Source: Apostichopus japonicus (Eukaryota > Echinodermata > Holothuroidea > Aspidochirotida > Stichopodidae). From it: DNA of 64,000 nucleotides. The notes beneath the pieces were generated by a model that was not told where the DNA came from, did no database searches, and saw only the letters and a program-made list of their open reading frames with translations. The translations under genes were made by a program, and so were the position numbers. The DNA is taken from contig NC_092564.1 of assembly GCF_037975245.1 (NCBI RefSeq), positions 4,057,484 to 4,121,483 on the forward strand. Reading direction: 5' to 3'. Positions 1-11,000 of this stretch are shown piece by piece; position 1 is the first letter of the stretch, and the number at the start of each line of letters is the position of its first letter.

Positions 1-37
1 TGCCCACCTGGTTTTACAGGCCTCTTTTGTGCCGAAG
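1..37 (+). CDS. Gene A exon a1, end of EGF repeat (partial)
   Basis: Reads [12 protein letters not shown] and ends in phase 1 before a GTAAAA donor. It closely resembles the end of gene B exon 17 ([12 protein letters not shown]), including the start of the intron. Confidence 0.75.
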
Positions 38-3000
38 GTAAAAATCACCATTCAGAGAACTTTGTTTTCAATATTAATTGGCAGTCTTATTGCTTATAAT
101 ACTTTTGTTTCAAAGTTAGGAAAATAGTCAAGAAAGCAGAAGCAAACTACACAGAAATAAAAAAAAAAACAATAAGAAAGCAATAGATTATTTGGTGCAT
201 CAGTAAGTTTAGGGACTTTCAGTTTACTAATCTATAAACTGTTGTTATGGTTGGCAAGGTTAATAATCACAAAGTTAAAGGCAGGCATCAAAGACAATTT
301 ATATTATTCAGTAACCCCAAAACTATCTAAAATTCGATTTTTAAGTTAACCGCTTCCTGTTGAACTGAATACGCTCACTTTGAAAATTGGCTCCTAAGGC
401 CTACCCACAACAGTAAACCGCCATTGATTACGCAATACACTTGCAAAATAACGTTTCCAAATTGAGCTTGTGTCACTCTTTAGTCAGTGCCGATGATCTG
501 TTTACATTAATATATTGTACTAGTTGCTGTTTTTATCTATAACTACCAAACTTGTTGCACTGCTGCATTTAATGCTTGTAAACACAACTGTCAAAAGAAT
601 ACTTTGCCTGTAAAAATCTTTAAAGTAACCTACACGGTGTAACATTTCTCTGTTTAAACTAGGGAAGGCTATCGATAACTAAAGAAAGCTTTAGCCAAAA
701 GCAGCGAATGGTGACATCAGACCTGGCTAGTTTTATTGACTGTGAATGTTATTTCAGTGAGCATAAGAATTGAAAAGACTCAACAACAAAGAAAACTTGA
801 TGATTTTTCTTATTCGTTTCTAACTTCCTTTGTATTTCAGCATGCCCGTTAGGCTTTTATGGCAAGAAGTGTGTAACTGCCTGCAAATGCTCAATGGCAG
901 GCACCACATTGTGTGACCATGTTACAGGAAAATGTCAGTGTGAGGTTGGGTATAGAGGGGAACGATGTGAAAAATGTAAGTTTTTCTCTTCAAATTTGTT
1001 TTTCTCATGAGAATTGTTTGTCTTGAATCCCCTTCTTTTTTTATCTAGTGTTTTTTGGGGGAGTGGGGGGGGGAGACTAGAGGGGGGGTTTACAGTGATA
1101 AGGCCACCCTACGAAGTGCTTTTCATTCCAAAGATATGTGACGACCATACACTTTTGTGATGTATGGAACAATTCTTTTCAAGATTTCACAATAAGAACT
1201 GTAGACAACAACCAAACTTTCCATTGTTGTAACAGGTGCCACAAAATGGTAGAAAGTTCAGGATTACTCGAAGAATATCTACTAGTTAAAAGCTTCAAAG
1301 ATCCGTCATAAGCAGTTATTTTCATATTGTTGCTGTGTAGGAAGCATTACATCTCCTTTGTGTAGAAACTTATATGCCAACTTACTTTATTCCTTGAAGG
1401 CAGTTGGTTACATTTCATAATTAAGAGGACATAACTACATTTTACTTATCATTTACTTAATGTAATCTAGTGTACAATGTTCAAAGTGAAACGTTAATGT
1501 GAAATGTATCATTTTCATGCCCAGAAAATTTCAGTTCTCGATATTAGATACCAGTTACTGAGTATAACAGATTTTGTTCCCTTTTTATATGCAAATTAGG
1601 CCAGAGTATGTATATCAGTTAGGAAAATGTTGGTTGGTAAAGTGTTGATGCTTGTTACAAAATGAATTTCAAATTTCTGTGTGTGGTAATGTTTGTTGTG
1701 GCTTTATGGGTAACAGAAAAGGGTAGGTACATTTTGGGTTTGCAACAGACCTAACATGGTAAACACAACCAGTTGCTTTAGACTACATCCTAGACTGTTT
1801 ATTATATATTATATCTCTCTTTATAGATTGTAACCAGGGTACTTATGGCCCTAATTGTCAGTTAGACTGCAATTGTGCCAATGGGGCTCAGTGTGACCCC
1901 GTTGCTGGAACTTGCATTTGCAGAGCTGGGTGGCAAGGAATTGACTGTACCACTGGTAAGAATCAGTTATAAAGATTAATGCAATATGTGTGTACATGTC
2001 AGGAAAAGTATTTCCCTGTGCAGAAGCTTAAATGTAACAATTCTGTTTTACTGAAACTGCAGACATTCTTTGCTGTCATCCAAAGAATAACATTATGATT
2101 TTAAGTCTTGTCATGAGAAGAAACTCATTTAGCATGATACTTAGTATAAACTGCTTACAGTTATCACACTGTACACCAGTAAACCCAGGTTCATTCATAC
2201 TTAGTAAAGATTCCTAAATCCTATTGGTCCATTCAGGTCAGCTGACCGTGGTTAATCCTGTGAGTAATGCACGGTAAAATTATGGGGCATCACTTTAATA
2301 AATCTTTGGTTATATGTAACCAAAAATGTTTTGTTTTATGATTTTTCCCCCACACAAATGGCAGTGTATGAATGAACGGGGTTAATCAACGGTCTAGCAT
2401 GCGTTACTCACATGATTAATGCACTCCGGGTGTTAATGCTATCGCTGGATGCACTCGGGCTCCACCCTCGTGCATCGCTTGCATTATCCCCCGATCGTGC
2501 ATTAATCCTGTGAGTAACGCACGCTAGACCGTTGATTAACCCCTCAAGGACAAATACACTCTCCTGTTGTAAGATGACAAGATCCCTCATTCTCACATGA
2601 ACATCGCTCCTTGCAGGTGTCTCCCCAAAATCCATTCTCACAAGGGCTGTAACAAAGCACGCCATAGAAATTAGGCTTACACTGACATTTGCCCTCCACG
2701 ATAGTGCACCCAGTTGCCTCAACACAGTAATCACATGTCAGGTTACAGTCTCTTCCAACATACCATTCTGAAATAAAACATGTATATATATTTTCTGTTA
2801 GTCAGACTTAACAGAAATATGGTTTAAGACGCAACATTAAAGCCCTTCTGTGATTGAGGATGGTTTGTGCTCATGTTACTTGTTTCTACCAGGTGGCATG
2901 ATGGCTAGTACAGAGACACTAGCTTTAACCTTGCTTCTTGAGGGTGGTAGGGGCGAGGGGAGAGGGGTGAGTGGTACAGGATTATTAAAATATTGCCCAG

Positions 3001-6000
3001 AGCTTGATTTGTTATTTTCTGAGTTGTATCACATCTAACTTTTCTGTCTCATTGCAGTTTGGCTTTCATATACTGTGAACTATGCCAAATTCTATTTGTT
3101 ATTTTATTGTACCCGTATTTTTCTGTTATTTTTGTTCAGCCACCTCTGTGTGTGCTTCTAAGGTATCTCATTACTATTTATGTTTCTTTCTTTCACGCAG
3201 CATGCCCAATAGGGAAATTTGGCTTCCATTGTCTGAATAACTGTAACTGTCCGGCAAAAGCTGATTGCCATCCAGCCAGTGGCAATTGTACTTGTCAACC
3301 TGGTCAAGTGGACAAGTTATGTGCAAATGGTGAGTCAGTGGTTTCCTAAAGACATGCATACATACATACACTTTGATTGGTCTTAATAGTCAACGTTCAG
3401 TCTGTGGTTGGGAATTCTTGATTTCTAAGATTCCTAAGACTTACATGTCAAGCAGATTTCTGTTAGTTTTCCGTTTTATTAATGCATTACCGAAGGCAAA
3501 CGAAATGGATTTGATTATTTCGTTGTGTGTGCACGTGTATGTGTGTGTATGTGATGCTCATGCTTGTAAACATGATAACTCAAAAAGTTTATATCTTGGT
3601 AGAACTTAATTTCTCATATGGAGATATGTTGGAGAGTGGAAAAGTTGATTTGAAATTTGTGGTGGCCAAAAATTCATTTAAAGTCAACAGAGATTCAAAG
3701 CGGTAAAGCTTACATTATGTGTTTACTTTGTATATAGATCCACCTATCTAAGTGAGTACAAAAACCCCTGTTGAAATTGGCCACAGGTCAACAGAGGTCA
3801 AAGTATGAAAACCTGGTAAACTCTATAAGCCTCAAAAAGCCTAGCTTGGTTGAATTTCACTCATAATATATAGTTCAATGAGTTGAAGAACCCTTTAGAT
3901 TTTGGTGGAGGTCAAAGTTTATTTGTAAACCTGGTAAGTACAAACATAGATTTTGAACAAACTTCATACTTAATATGTTGATTTCTCTTAGTGAGGACAA
4001 GAATGCTAACAAAGTTGGTGATGGCAGAATATCATTTAAGTTCTGCAGAGGTCAAAAGTCTGAAAACGTTGGAATCACAAGAAATCCTAAATTAATGCAT
4101 AGAATGAACTTGATAAGTAGATTTGCGAAGTGCAAGAACCTAGCAGATCACTTGTAGTCAAGAAATGGTCATCAATTAGAAACTTTGTGTGCTACATTAG
4201 TTTTGAATGTTCTCATCTCAAATGTGGTCAGGAATTGTTGTAAGTTGACAACTGTTTAAAGAAGCATTTCTCCATGAGCTTCTATTAGTGGTGTGATTGT
4301 ATAAATTTTGAGGTCAGTATGTAATGAAGGCATCCATTATCTGGACACCCTCTTATCTGGATTCTTTAGAAAGAATTTAGTTTGACCTGTCTGATCACAA
4401 AATGAAAGTCACTGTGCATTTGGCATATTTTCATAGCAATATTTCATAGCTTGATTAAAATTCATGAACATAAAGATATCTGACAATTGAGACAAGCCAC
4501 AGATTTGGAAACAATGTTTAATTAGAATTTTTCCATTGTACAGTAATTCAGTTGTCATTTTAAAAACCGGTCTTATCAAATTCCAGCATAAAAGTTTTAT
4601 GATGTATAATGTTTTGATTAATAATATTTTTATTTTCCATCTGAAGGGGGAAACCTTGGCCGACAAGAGAGTGGTGGAGAAATTTTTGGGATTCCATTCA
4701 TTGGAGCTCTCCTTGCTGGCATTTTCATCATCTTGCTGGTAGCATTGATTGTATTCATCTTATGGAGAAGAAAGAGAAAAGAAAAGCAAGAAAATGCATC
4801 TGTGATGTAAGTAAAATATCTCTCGTACTTCAGTTATCTCCACTTGCTGTCATAGTCGGTTTACGTTATTGCATGAATTCAAATTAATAGATAAATAATG
4901 ACACAGATGACTTAATTTCAGGTAATTGCAGTGGTCTGCACAACCGCATGTCTTCCATCTACATTGACACTATACAGGTAGCATGTAAACACAGAATGCC
5001 CTCTCACTGGTGTACAATATGCATTCCTTGCCCCAGTCAGCTTACAGTTCTTGAATGTAACGTTCAATGTTAACTCTTTGCTCCCCATTAAGCATGTCTG
5101 AATCATCTGGCAAATTGATCACCTTTTAAACAAATTGCAAATTAAAAAAAAAAAATATTTGTGCAATTGGACAAGAGAATCTTCTGTAATATATTTAAAT
5201 AATCAATTTATGACATAATGTATGTATAATAGTTAGTTCATCTTCTTTTTATTGTCTACCACCATGCAGGTATAGGTCAGGATATGAGAGTCCGCAGACG
5301 ATCTTCCATACCCCAGTACAGGGCCAGAATGATAATATACCAAACAACGCTCTCTACTTCACTAATCTACCAGGAAAGGATAGAGACGAACCACCTTACA
5401 TGGGAGCCATCGGAAAAATAGATAACCTTGCAAATGGGAAAGGATCCCATACCAGAGGTATGAACTCTTAGACATTTTGAAATAAAATAAAATATATACT
5501 TTGAGGAAGATTGGGGTGGGTGGGGGAGTGGATTGGTGGTTAGACTGTGAGAGGAATAGTGAATTGTGTAATCAAAAAGATGGGGAAAAAAAGGTTTGAG
5601 AGGAGGTTTGTAATATCTTACACGTGTCCATATGTTCATAAAAATGTTAGTAACTGCGAGAGTTTGTGCAGTTTGTTGGTCATGTGACATCACACTCTGA
5701 TCAGAACTTGAATTTGTGTATCATATCCATATACATTTTAGTTTTTTATCTTAGGTTTTTACTTTGCTGAGAATTAAGAAGAACTATTAGACTTGTCAAG
5801 CTGGGAAGACATATTTTCACTTGTTGCTTTTCTTTTTACCTGGGAACAGGGATCAGTACAACTGTTTGTTCATAGTATGCCAATACAGCAAATGATTTTG
5901 CCCTTTAGTTTACCGGATCGCTGTGTTTTTGTTGTCAAAGGTCTTATAACGTAATAATATTTAGGCCAACATACGTTCTCAGTGCTCTTCCTTCTTTAAC

Positions 6001-8018
6001 ATTACAATGTGGTGAAATATTCTCAACTTATCTGGCAGGGATTTTGCTCATATTGAGAGAATTTTGTCGTCAGAAAAGAAAGTATTGTCTCTTGTGGTCA
6101 TCTTTTTCTGTCAAATTAAAGTATGTTATCTTGAGGACGAGTGGATTCTGTATTATATGTAAGTTTGAAAAAGAGAAAAAAAAAATAAAACTTGCAAGCA
6201 AACTAACAGAGCTATCTATAAATATTTCATCTCTACAGCTAAAGAACTGAACAAGTATGAAGTTGCTCCTCCATGGAACAAAGAGGACAGTGTCAGAGCT
6301 GGTAGTGTAAATCACTTTGACGGTGGAAATGTAGATAAATTGAGTCATCTAGATGATCAAGGAGCGTGTAAGTTAGATACGATTTATCACCACGGTGATT
6401 CAATTTAAATCACAAGCATTTTGTCATGTTTCAAATTCCCTTATACAATAGTCCTGCTGTGAGATATTTAAGAGTAGCATAAGCTCTGGTTGGCAAAACT
6501 CAACAAGAAGCATTGTCACCATGGCAATCACCGGTGTCTGGAGGTTCATGGCTAAAAGTTGCCCTGTTTTAAATCAAATGCAACCAATCTAGGGAAAGCA
6601 CTCTGTTTTTTGGAATTTATGTGTGTTGATCAGTCCTTGAGTATGCAGAACTCAGTGTTTAAGACTTTGGTCTTCATGGCAATTGGAACTTAGGTCATGA
6701 AATAGAAGTTGAGTGGCATCCAAGTTTAAACTCATAGAATATCTACGGTTTAGTCCTTACTGTATAGGGGATAAACTGTATGCATCATCTGGATAATGTC
6801 AGGATAACGTTAGGGGCATGATTGGGAAGAAATTTCCTTTTGTAAATTATTTTAATAAGTCAGCATTGGTTTGGAATAATGTTTCTCTGTTCCTTTCTCA
6901 ACAGTTTTTGTGAGTAAGCAAGATTCTGATTTTTCGTCCAATAAATCCGAGGAGAATCTTTATGCAGACATCGATGACTTGGACATTCATCCCAAGTCAG
7001 AGTACAATACCTTGCCTAGTAATGCACCATTACCCACTCAGGGTAGGTTCTCTAGTAATTCTCAGTTGTAATACTGTGGTTTGTTAAGGTGGAGGAGAAA
7101 GGGGTGGGGAAGGGGAGAAGGTTGTTAGGGTTGGGGAAGGGATGAAGGATGGGAGTGAGGGCAGGGAGAAAGTGGAGAGGGATGGGAGAGAGAATGGAGA
7201 AAGGGAAGAGGGAAGGGAAAAAGGAGATAGGGATTTTGGGATGAGAGAGAGGGAAGGGATGTAGGGAAGAGAGAAAGGGGAGTAAAGGGAATTGGAAAGA
7301 GGGGGAGGAAAATGGAAGAGGATGCCCTGAAAAAGGCAATGGAGAAAGGGAAGAGGGTAGGGAAAAAGGAGATGGAGATTTTGGGACGAGAGAGAGGGAA
7401 GGGATGTAGGGAAGAGAGAAAGGGGAGTAAAGGGCAATGGAAAGAGGGGGAGGAAAAGGGGGAAGAGGATGCTCTGAAAAAAGGAATTAGGAGGAGAGGG
7501 AGAGAGAAGGCATTTGCACACTACTGATGATTACAGCACTTATGATTTGATGATATCAGTACCAGAATTCCTGTCCCTGTTACCTGTGCTTAAAGCTGCA
7601 CTTCCCTTTGAATGTGGTATTGTGTACGTGATATAAAAGAAAAGCTGAAAACATAAGTCGTCCATCATAATGCTACCAGGAGGAATGATGACATGAGCCA
7701 TCTAGACGTCAAAAGTACACATGAGCAAATCATAAGTGTCTACATTGCATAAAACAGTTCAGAAAACACTAAAAGTGATGGGAACCATATAGTACTTTTC
7801 ATTATAAGCATTTCTTTCAAAATCACATGTAAATAATAAGAGACTCAGTCTGAAATTATTCAAATTCTCAATTACCATAAATATAACTTTCATTTCAGTT
7901 GTCGTAAATCACATTTTCTTCCCTCTTCTTAGGTTACCAACCGCCCCCTCCAGGTATGTACAGTAATGTCAGTGGAAGGCGAAATCCAGTTCCAGCTCCA
8001 CGAAATGACCTTCTGTAG
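1..8018 (+). CDS. Gene A: MEGF10/Draper-like receptor with ITAM-type tail (5' partial)
   Basis: Nine exons are seen: 1-37 (partial), 841-975, 1827-1955, 3201-3329, 4647-4806, 5270-5457, 6239-6367, 6905-7042 and 7933-8018 (stop TAG). They join with compatible phases into 376 codons, starting in frame at base 1. Order in the visible protein: end of one EGF repeat, then three eight-cysteine-style EGF repeats (about residues 13-143), a hydrophobic span (about 156-181) followed by a basic stop-transfer WRRKRK, then a tail of about 195 residues. The tail has several tyrosine motifs and an ITAM-like pair, YADI-x10-YNTL (about residues 322-339). In CED-1/Draper/MEGF10 relatives such tails recruit phosphotyrosine-binding partners and drive engulfment; that role here is inferred. 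The EMI domain and signal peptide must lie upstream of the window. SCARF or PEAR1-type receptors are alternatives. Confidence 0.88.
841..975 (+). CDS. Gene A exon a2, EGF repeat
   Basis: 135 bp, phase 1 to 1. Begins [11 protein letters not shown] and ends [12 protein letters not shown]. Acceptor TTTCAG, donor GTAAGT. Closest relative in the window is gene B exon 18, with a shared CDHVTG core. Confidence 0.88.
1827..1955 (+). CDS. Gene A exon a3, EGF repeat
   Basis: 129 bp, phase 1 to 1. Reads [11 protein letters not shown] through [12 protein letters not shown]. Acceptor TTATAG, donor GTAAGA. No direct counterpart follows exon 18 in gene B, so gene A has extra membrane-proximal repeats. Confidence 0.88.
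2159..2767 (-). pseudogene. Antisense broken copy of the double-EGF exon, inside a gene A intron
   Basis: The two pieces 2547-2767 and 2159-2189, read on the minus strand, align almost base for base with gene C exon 7 (47011-47263). Both the acceptor CAG and the donor GTAAG are still present. Between the pieces lies an insertion of about 357 bp. There is also a one-base deletion near 2757, relative to gene C, that breaks the frame just after the acceptor. The intron sequence beside it (about 2016-2158) also matches gene C intron 46874-47010, so a genomic segment was copied, not an mRNA. It is antisense to gene A and cannot be part of its protein. Confidence 0.85.
2190..2546. mobile_element. 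Fold-back (MITE-like) insertion in the pseudo-exon
   Basis: The insertion is delimited by comparison with the intact gene C exon. Its right part is a fold-back: 2378-2424 and 2500-2546 are near-perfect inverted repeats with two mismatches over about 47 bp, and the pairing continues imperfectly towards a centre near 2465. A shorter inverted pair, GTTCATTCATAC at 2190-2201 and GTATGAATGAAC at 2366-2377, encloses the left part. No coding capacity is visible. No clear target-site duplication was seen. Confidence 0.7.
3201..3329 (+). CDS. Gene A exon a4, EGF repeat
   Basis: 129 bp, phase 1 to 1. Reads [15 protein letters not shown] and ends QVDKLCAN. The last loop has QPGQVDK where other repeats have a glycine-rich GY/W-x-G motif. 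Acceptor CACGCAG, donor GTGAGT. Confidence 0.85.
4647..4806 (+). CDS. Gene A exon a5, transmembrane segment
   Basis: 160 bp, phase 1 to 2. A glycine-rich juxtamembrane stretch is followed by a hydrophobic span starting at [10 protein letters not shown] and the basic WRRKRKEK. It matches the gene B membrane exon (shared AFIL/VFILWR end). The donor is GTAAGT; reading on into the intron would meet a stop at once (ATG TAA). Confidence 0.87.
5270..5457 (+). CDS. Gene A exon a6, cytoplasmic tail
   Basis: 188 bp, phase 2 to 1. Contains the tyrosine motifs [18 protein letters not shown] and PPYMGA. The NALYFTN block resembles NGLYYNN at the end of gene B, and SGYES resembles SGYET at the end of gene C. 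Confidence 0.85.
6239..6367 (+). CDS. Gene A exon a7, cytoplasmic tail
   Basis: 129 bp, phase 1 to 1. Reads [17 protein letters not shown] and onwards; hydrophilic, one YEVA motif. Acceptor CTCTACAG, donor GTAAGT. Confidence 0.83.
6905..7042 (+). CDS. Gene A exon a8, ITAM-like exon
   Basis: 138 bp, phase 1 to 1. At 6961-7014 it encodes YADI, ten residues, then YNTL, which fits the ITAM pattern YxxI/L-x(6-12)-YxxI/L. The surroundings are acidic ([13 protein letters not shown]), as usual for kinase sites. Acceptor CAACAG, donor GTAGGT. Confidence 0.87.
7080..7512. repeat. Purine-rich tandem duplication in gene A intron
   Basis: Almost pure A/G on the plus strand. A unit of about 145 bp is repeated: GATTTTGGG begins at 7232 and again at 7377, and the block GAAGAGGATGC occurs at both about 7315 and 7464. 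Long open frames across it on both strands are low-complexity artefacts. Confidence 0.85.
7933..8018 (+). CDS. Gene A last coding exon a9
   Basis: 86 bp, entered in phase 1. Reads [15 protein letters not shown] and ends PAPRNDLL with stop TAG at 8016-8018. PPPP and PVPAP could bind SH3 or WW domains, and YSNV fits a Grb2-type pYxN site; both are motif-level inferences. Confidence 0.84.
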
Positions 8019-11000
8019 TAGGATTTGCCTTAATTATACTAAACACCGAAGCTGTCAACAGTCCTCCTGCCTTGCGAGCGACTGAATGCTGTGTATGCTA
8101 GAACACAGATGAAGAATTCTTCTCGCAAAAGAACCCTGTAAATTTTTGGCTGTGCTGCCTTTTTTTGGTCAAATTTTGAAGTATTTCTATGCTAATAGCA
8201 CGATATGGGGGTTAAATTATTGCACGGTTCATGCCAGAAAATGACTGCACCCCCCTTTAAATGCAGATGAAGATTACAATAGTTTTAATTAATATTGTCG
8301 GTGAAGATCTTTCATGTTTCATGCTTAAAAATTAACAGCTTGTGCAAGTTTCCACGTATTCAATTCTTAAAGGAAGTAAGGTTTTATTAACCAACCATTA
8401 CAATCTTTTAATGCTCGCCAGGTAAACAGCGTAAATGCTTGTGTTTTGGAAACTTGTATGTGGTAGGGGGTGTCATTCTAGATGTCAAAATAGCACTTTG
8501 TGTGGATAATTTACACTGTGCTGCCTCTGCAGAGAGCATAAGTTTACTCCTTATGCTAATGTTAAGTGCTCTATTGATAAGGGGAAGCCTTTTTTCACCA
8601 TTTTTTTTTAACCATGTTTGAGTGCAGAAAAAAAGAAATGCCAAAAAGAAGCAAAATTGTTCTCCTCAGGCCTGATGAGTCTAGGATCTTCCAATCCACC
8701 TCTTTCTTTTTCTTCCTTTTTTCCTTGTTCTTTTCCATCCTTTTGATACATATTTCTATTTTCTCATAAGAGTATTGTGAGTGTTATGGATATGCTCAGG
8801 TAACAGGGATTGAAAAAATACACTTTTGTGTCAGAATCATCTTCTTCTTTTTCTGCGAACTTTCGTTGTTAATTTTCAACTTCACAGAAAACCTTTTTTC
8901 ATGTTCTTAAAATCTTCTTATTTTACTGCATCATGTTGCCTTTTCATTTCAGTCTAAACAGATCATAAAATAATTGAATATAATTTAAACCTGTGATCCA
9001 GAAAAGACATTAGCCGCATACTTCAATTTCCACTGCCTTTGCTTCATAGCTATAGTAATGAATATGTAAAAGATCTTCTTCTGAGGGAGAATTTACCCAC
9101 CTGCTGAATGTCCTTGCATCTCATAATGTATTTAAGGAGGAAACAGAAGTTAATCAAAAAAAAAAATTAAAAAAACAGATGTGTAAATATCAAATGTGTA
9201 TATATGTGAAGGCTCTGTTAGGTTTGTACAAATGGCAATATTGATCTGTATGGTCTTTGTTAGGTCGTCCATTTATGATCATGAATGATAAGTTGTGTAT
9301 TTCAATTGTACAGATTTCTTGCTTTAGAGTCTTTCAGTTAGGAAGACATTTTTGACTCCAAACAATTCTTACTCTTGTCTACCAAATGTTACAGTAAAGG
9401 AATAGATTAACATACTATGAATAATCATGTCTATGGAAGGGAGCCATTTCATTGGCTGTCAGTATTTATGTGTAGAGATATACTTTGGACTTCCTTGCTA
9501 CATTGTCTTTACACTCCAGTCGGACCCCAAGAGATGTTGTCTTATTATCTTCTTTATGGTTGTACTGGCTACATGTGGAATCAACTCTGAGAGAAAGATA
9601 GTGAAGAATTGTTGAGCTTGCTCGAGAGAGTCCTTTACATTTTGTTTGGCCAAGCTATCTATTATGCTTAATGTAAGTAAGTATTACAAGATTTATTAGC
9701 TTCCAAGATAAGAGTGCTGAATTGTTTAAAAGATGTTGTCTTTAGTACTGCTTTTAGGCATTCAACTTACTTAAAGTGAAACCTACAGGAAGTCACATTG
9801 TTGCTATATTTTTTTTTTTTTTTTTTTTCTTTTGGTGCTTTCTCTGAATGTATTGAGTAGAAAATCAAATTGAAAGGAGACCTTTCCTAAGAGATGATAT
9901 TGTGTTTATCAAGTGTCATGTAGTGTGTGAATAACACCAATGAAAGATCAAAATTAATTATTAGATATGCTACAATTTTAATACTGATGTTTAGTAGAGC
10001 CACCAACAACTCCTACCAAATTTTGGAACACTCATCGTTGACTTAAATGTCACAAACTCTTTCCTGTAAATCTTACTGGCAAAGACAGTTTCCTCCAGGT
10101 AGGAGTCTGACATATTTTGAAATTCGTCTGTACCAGTGTTCTTATTAAGAATCGACAGGGGCACAAAGCGATAGTTTTAGGATGAACATAAGAAATTGCT
10201 TTGAATTTCATCGCAAAGGTATTGGCTTTCAAGCGTGGGACTAATCCAATTCGAAAAGTTGTGAAAGATCACAAAGGTTTATTTTTTTTGGTTATTAAAT
10301 GTGACAGCAAACACTCGTAGAAACAGAAAAGCGCCATGTATCGCTTTTCATTCCACCCTTTTAATTTTAGCATATTCTCAGACGGCAAATCATTAAGCAG
10401 AAATTCTATGGTACTAATGATTATGATGGGCACGTGCCTCATCTTTTCTAGATAGGCACGGCAGTTGTTGCGATTGCCAAAAACAGGTGATTTGAAGAGC
10501 AATCATGACCGGTTGTCTCTGACAGGAAATTGCACTTCGCCTGTATGTTAATGCAATCCCCAATTCGATATGTGGCTGTTATGAGCAATTCCTGTTAGAA
10601 TGTTGTCGTTCATTTCAAGAAAACACAATGGGTACCGATGCAGTATTACATTTCGTTTTGAAAACCAAGATTTCATTGCCCTGGAGACTGTAGGTTTTTA
10701 GTTTCCTAAAGAATTGTCAGGAAGGTTATAGTAAAAATAAGTCTGATGACAAAAAAAAAGATTGTGCAATGCAAGAAGGAAATCAGAAAGGAATGCGAGT
10801 TCGAATCGTAATATCCTACAGGTAATTAATTAGTTTGAATTTTTCGCACTATTGAACCTGTTAATCTTTAATTTGTTCTTATGCAAATGATTGTTTATAT
10901 ACCTTGTTTTTCGGAAGAATTAATATTCTATATATTTAAATATCTATCTATGCTTTCCATGCCAAGAATTTTTCCGCTTTTTTCTTTCTTTTCTCATTTC

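Noticed and set aside
2408-2734. 108-residue minus-strand frame
   Set aside because: It is a shifted reading of the pseudo-exon running into the fold-back insertion.
7052-7527. Open frames rich in Pro/Ser/Leu or Lys/Gly/Glu
   Set aside because: They follow from the one-sided purine composition and the tandem duplication, and they lie in an intron of gene A.
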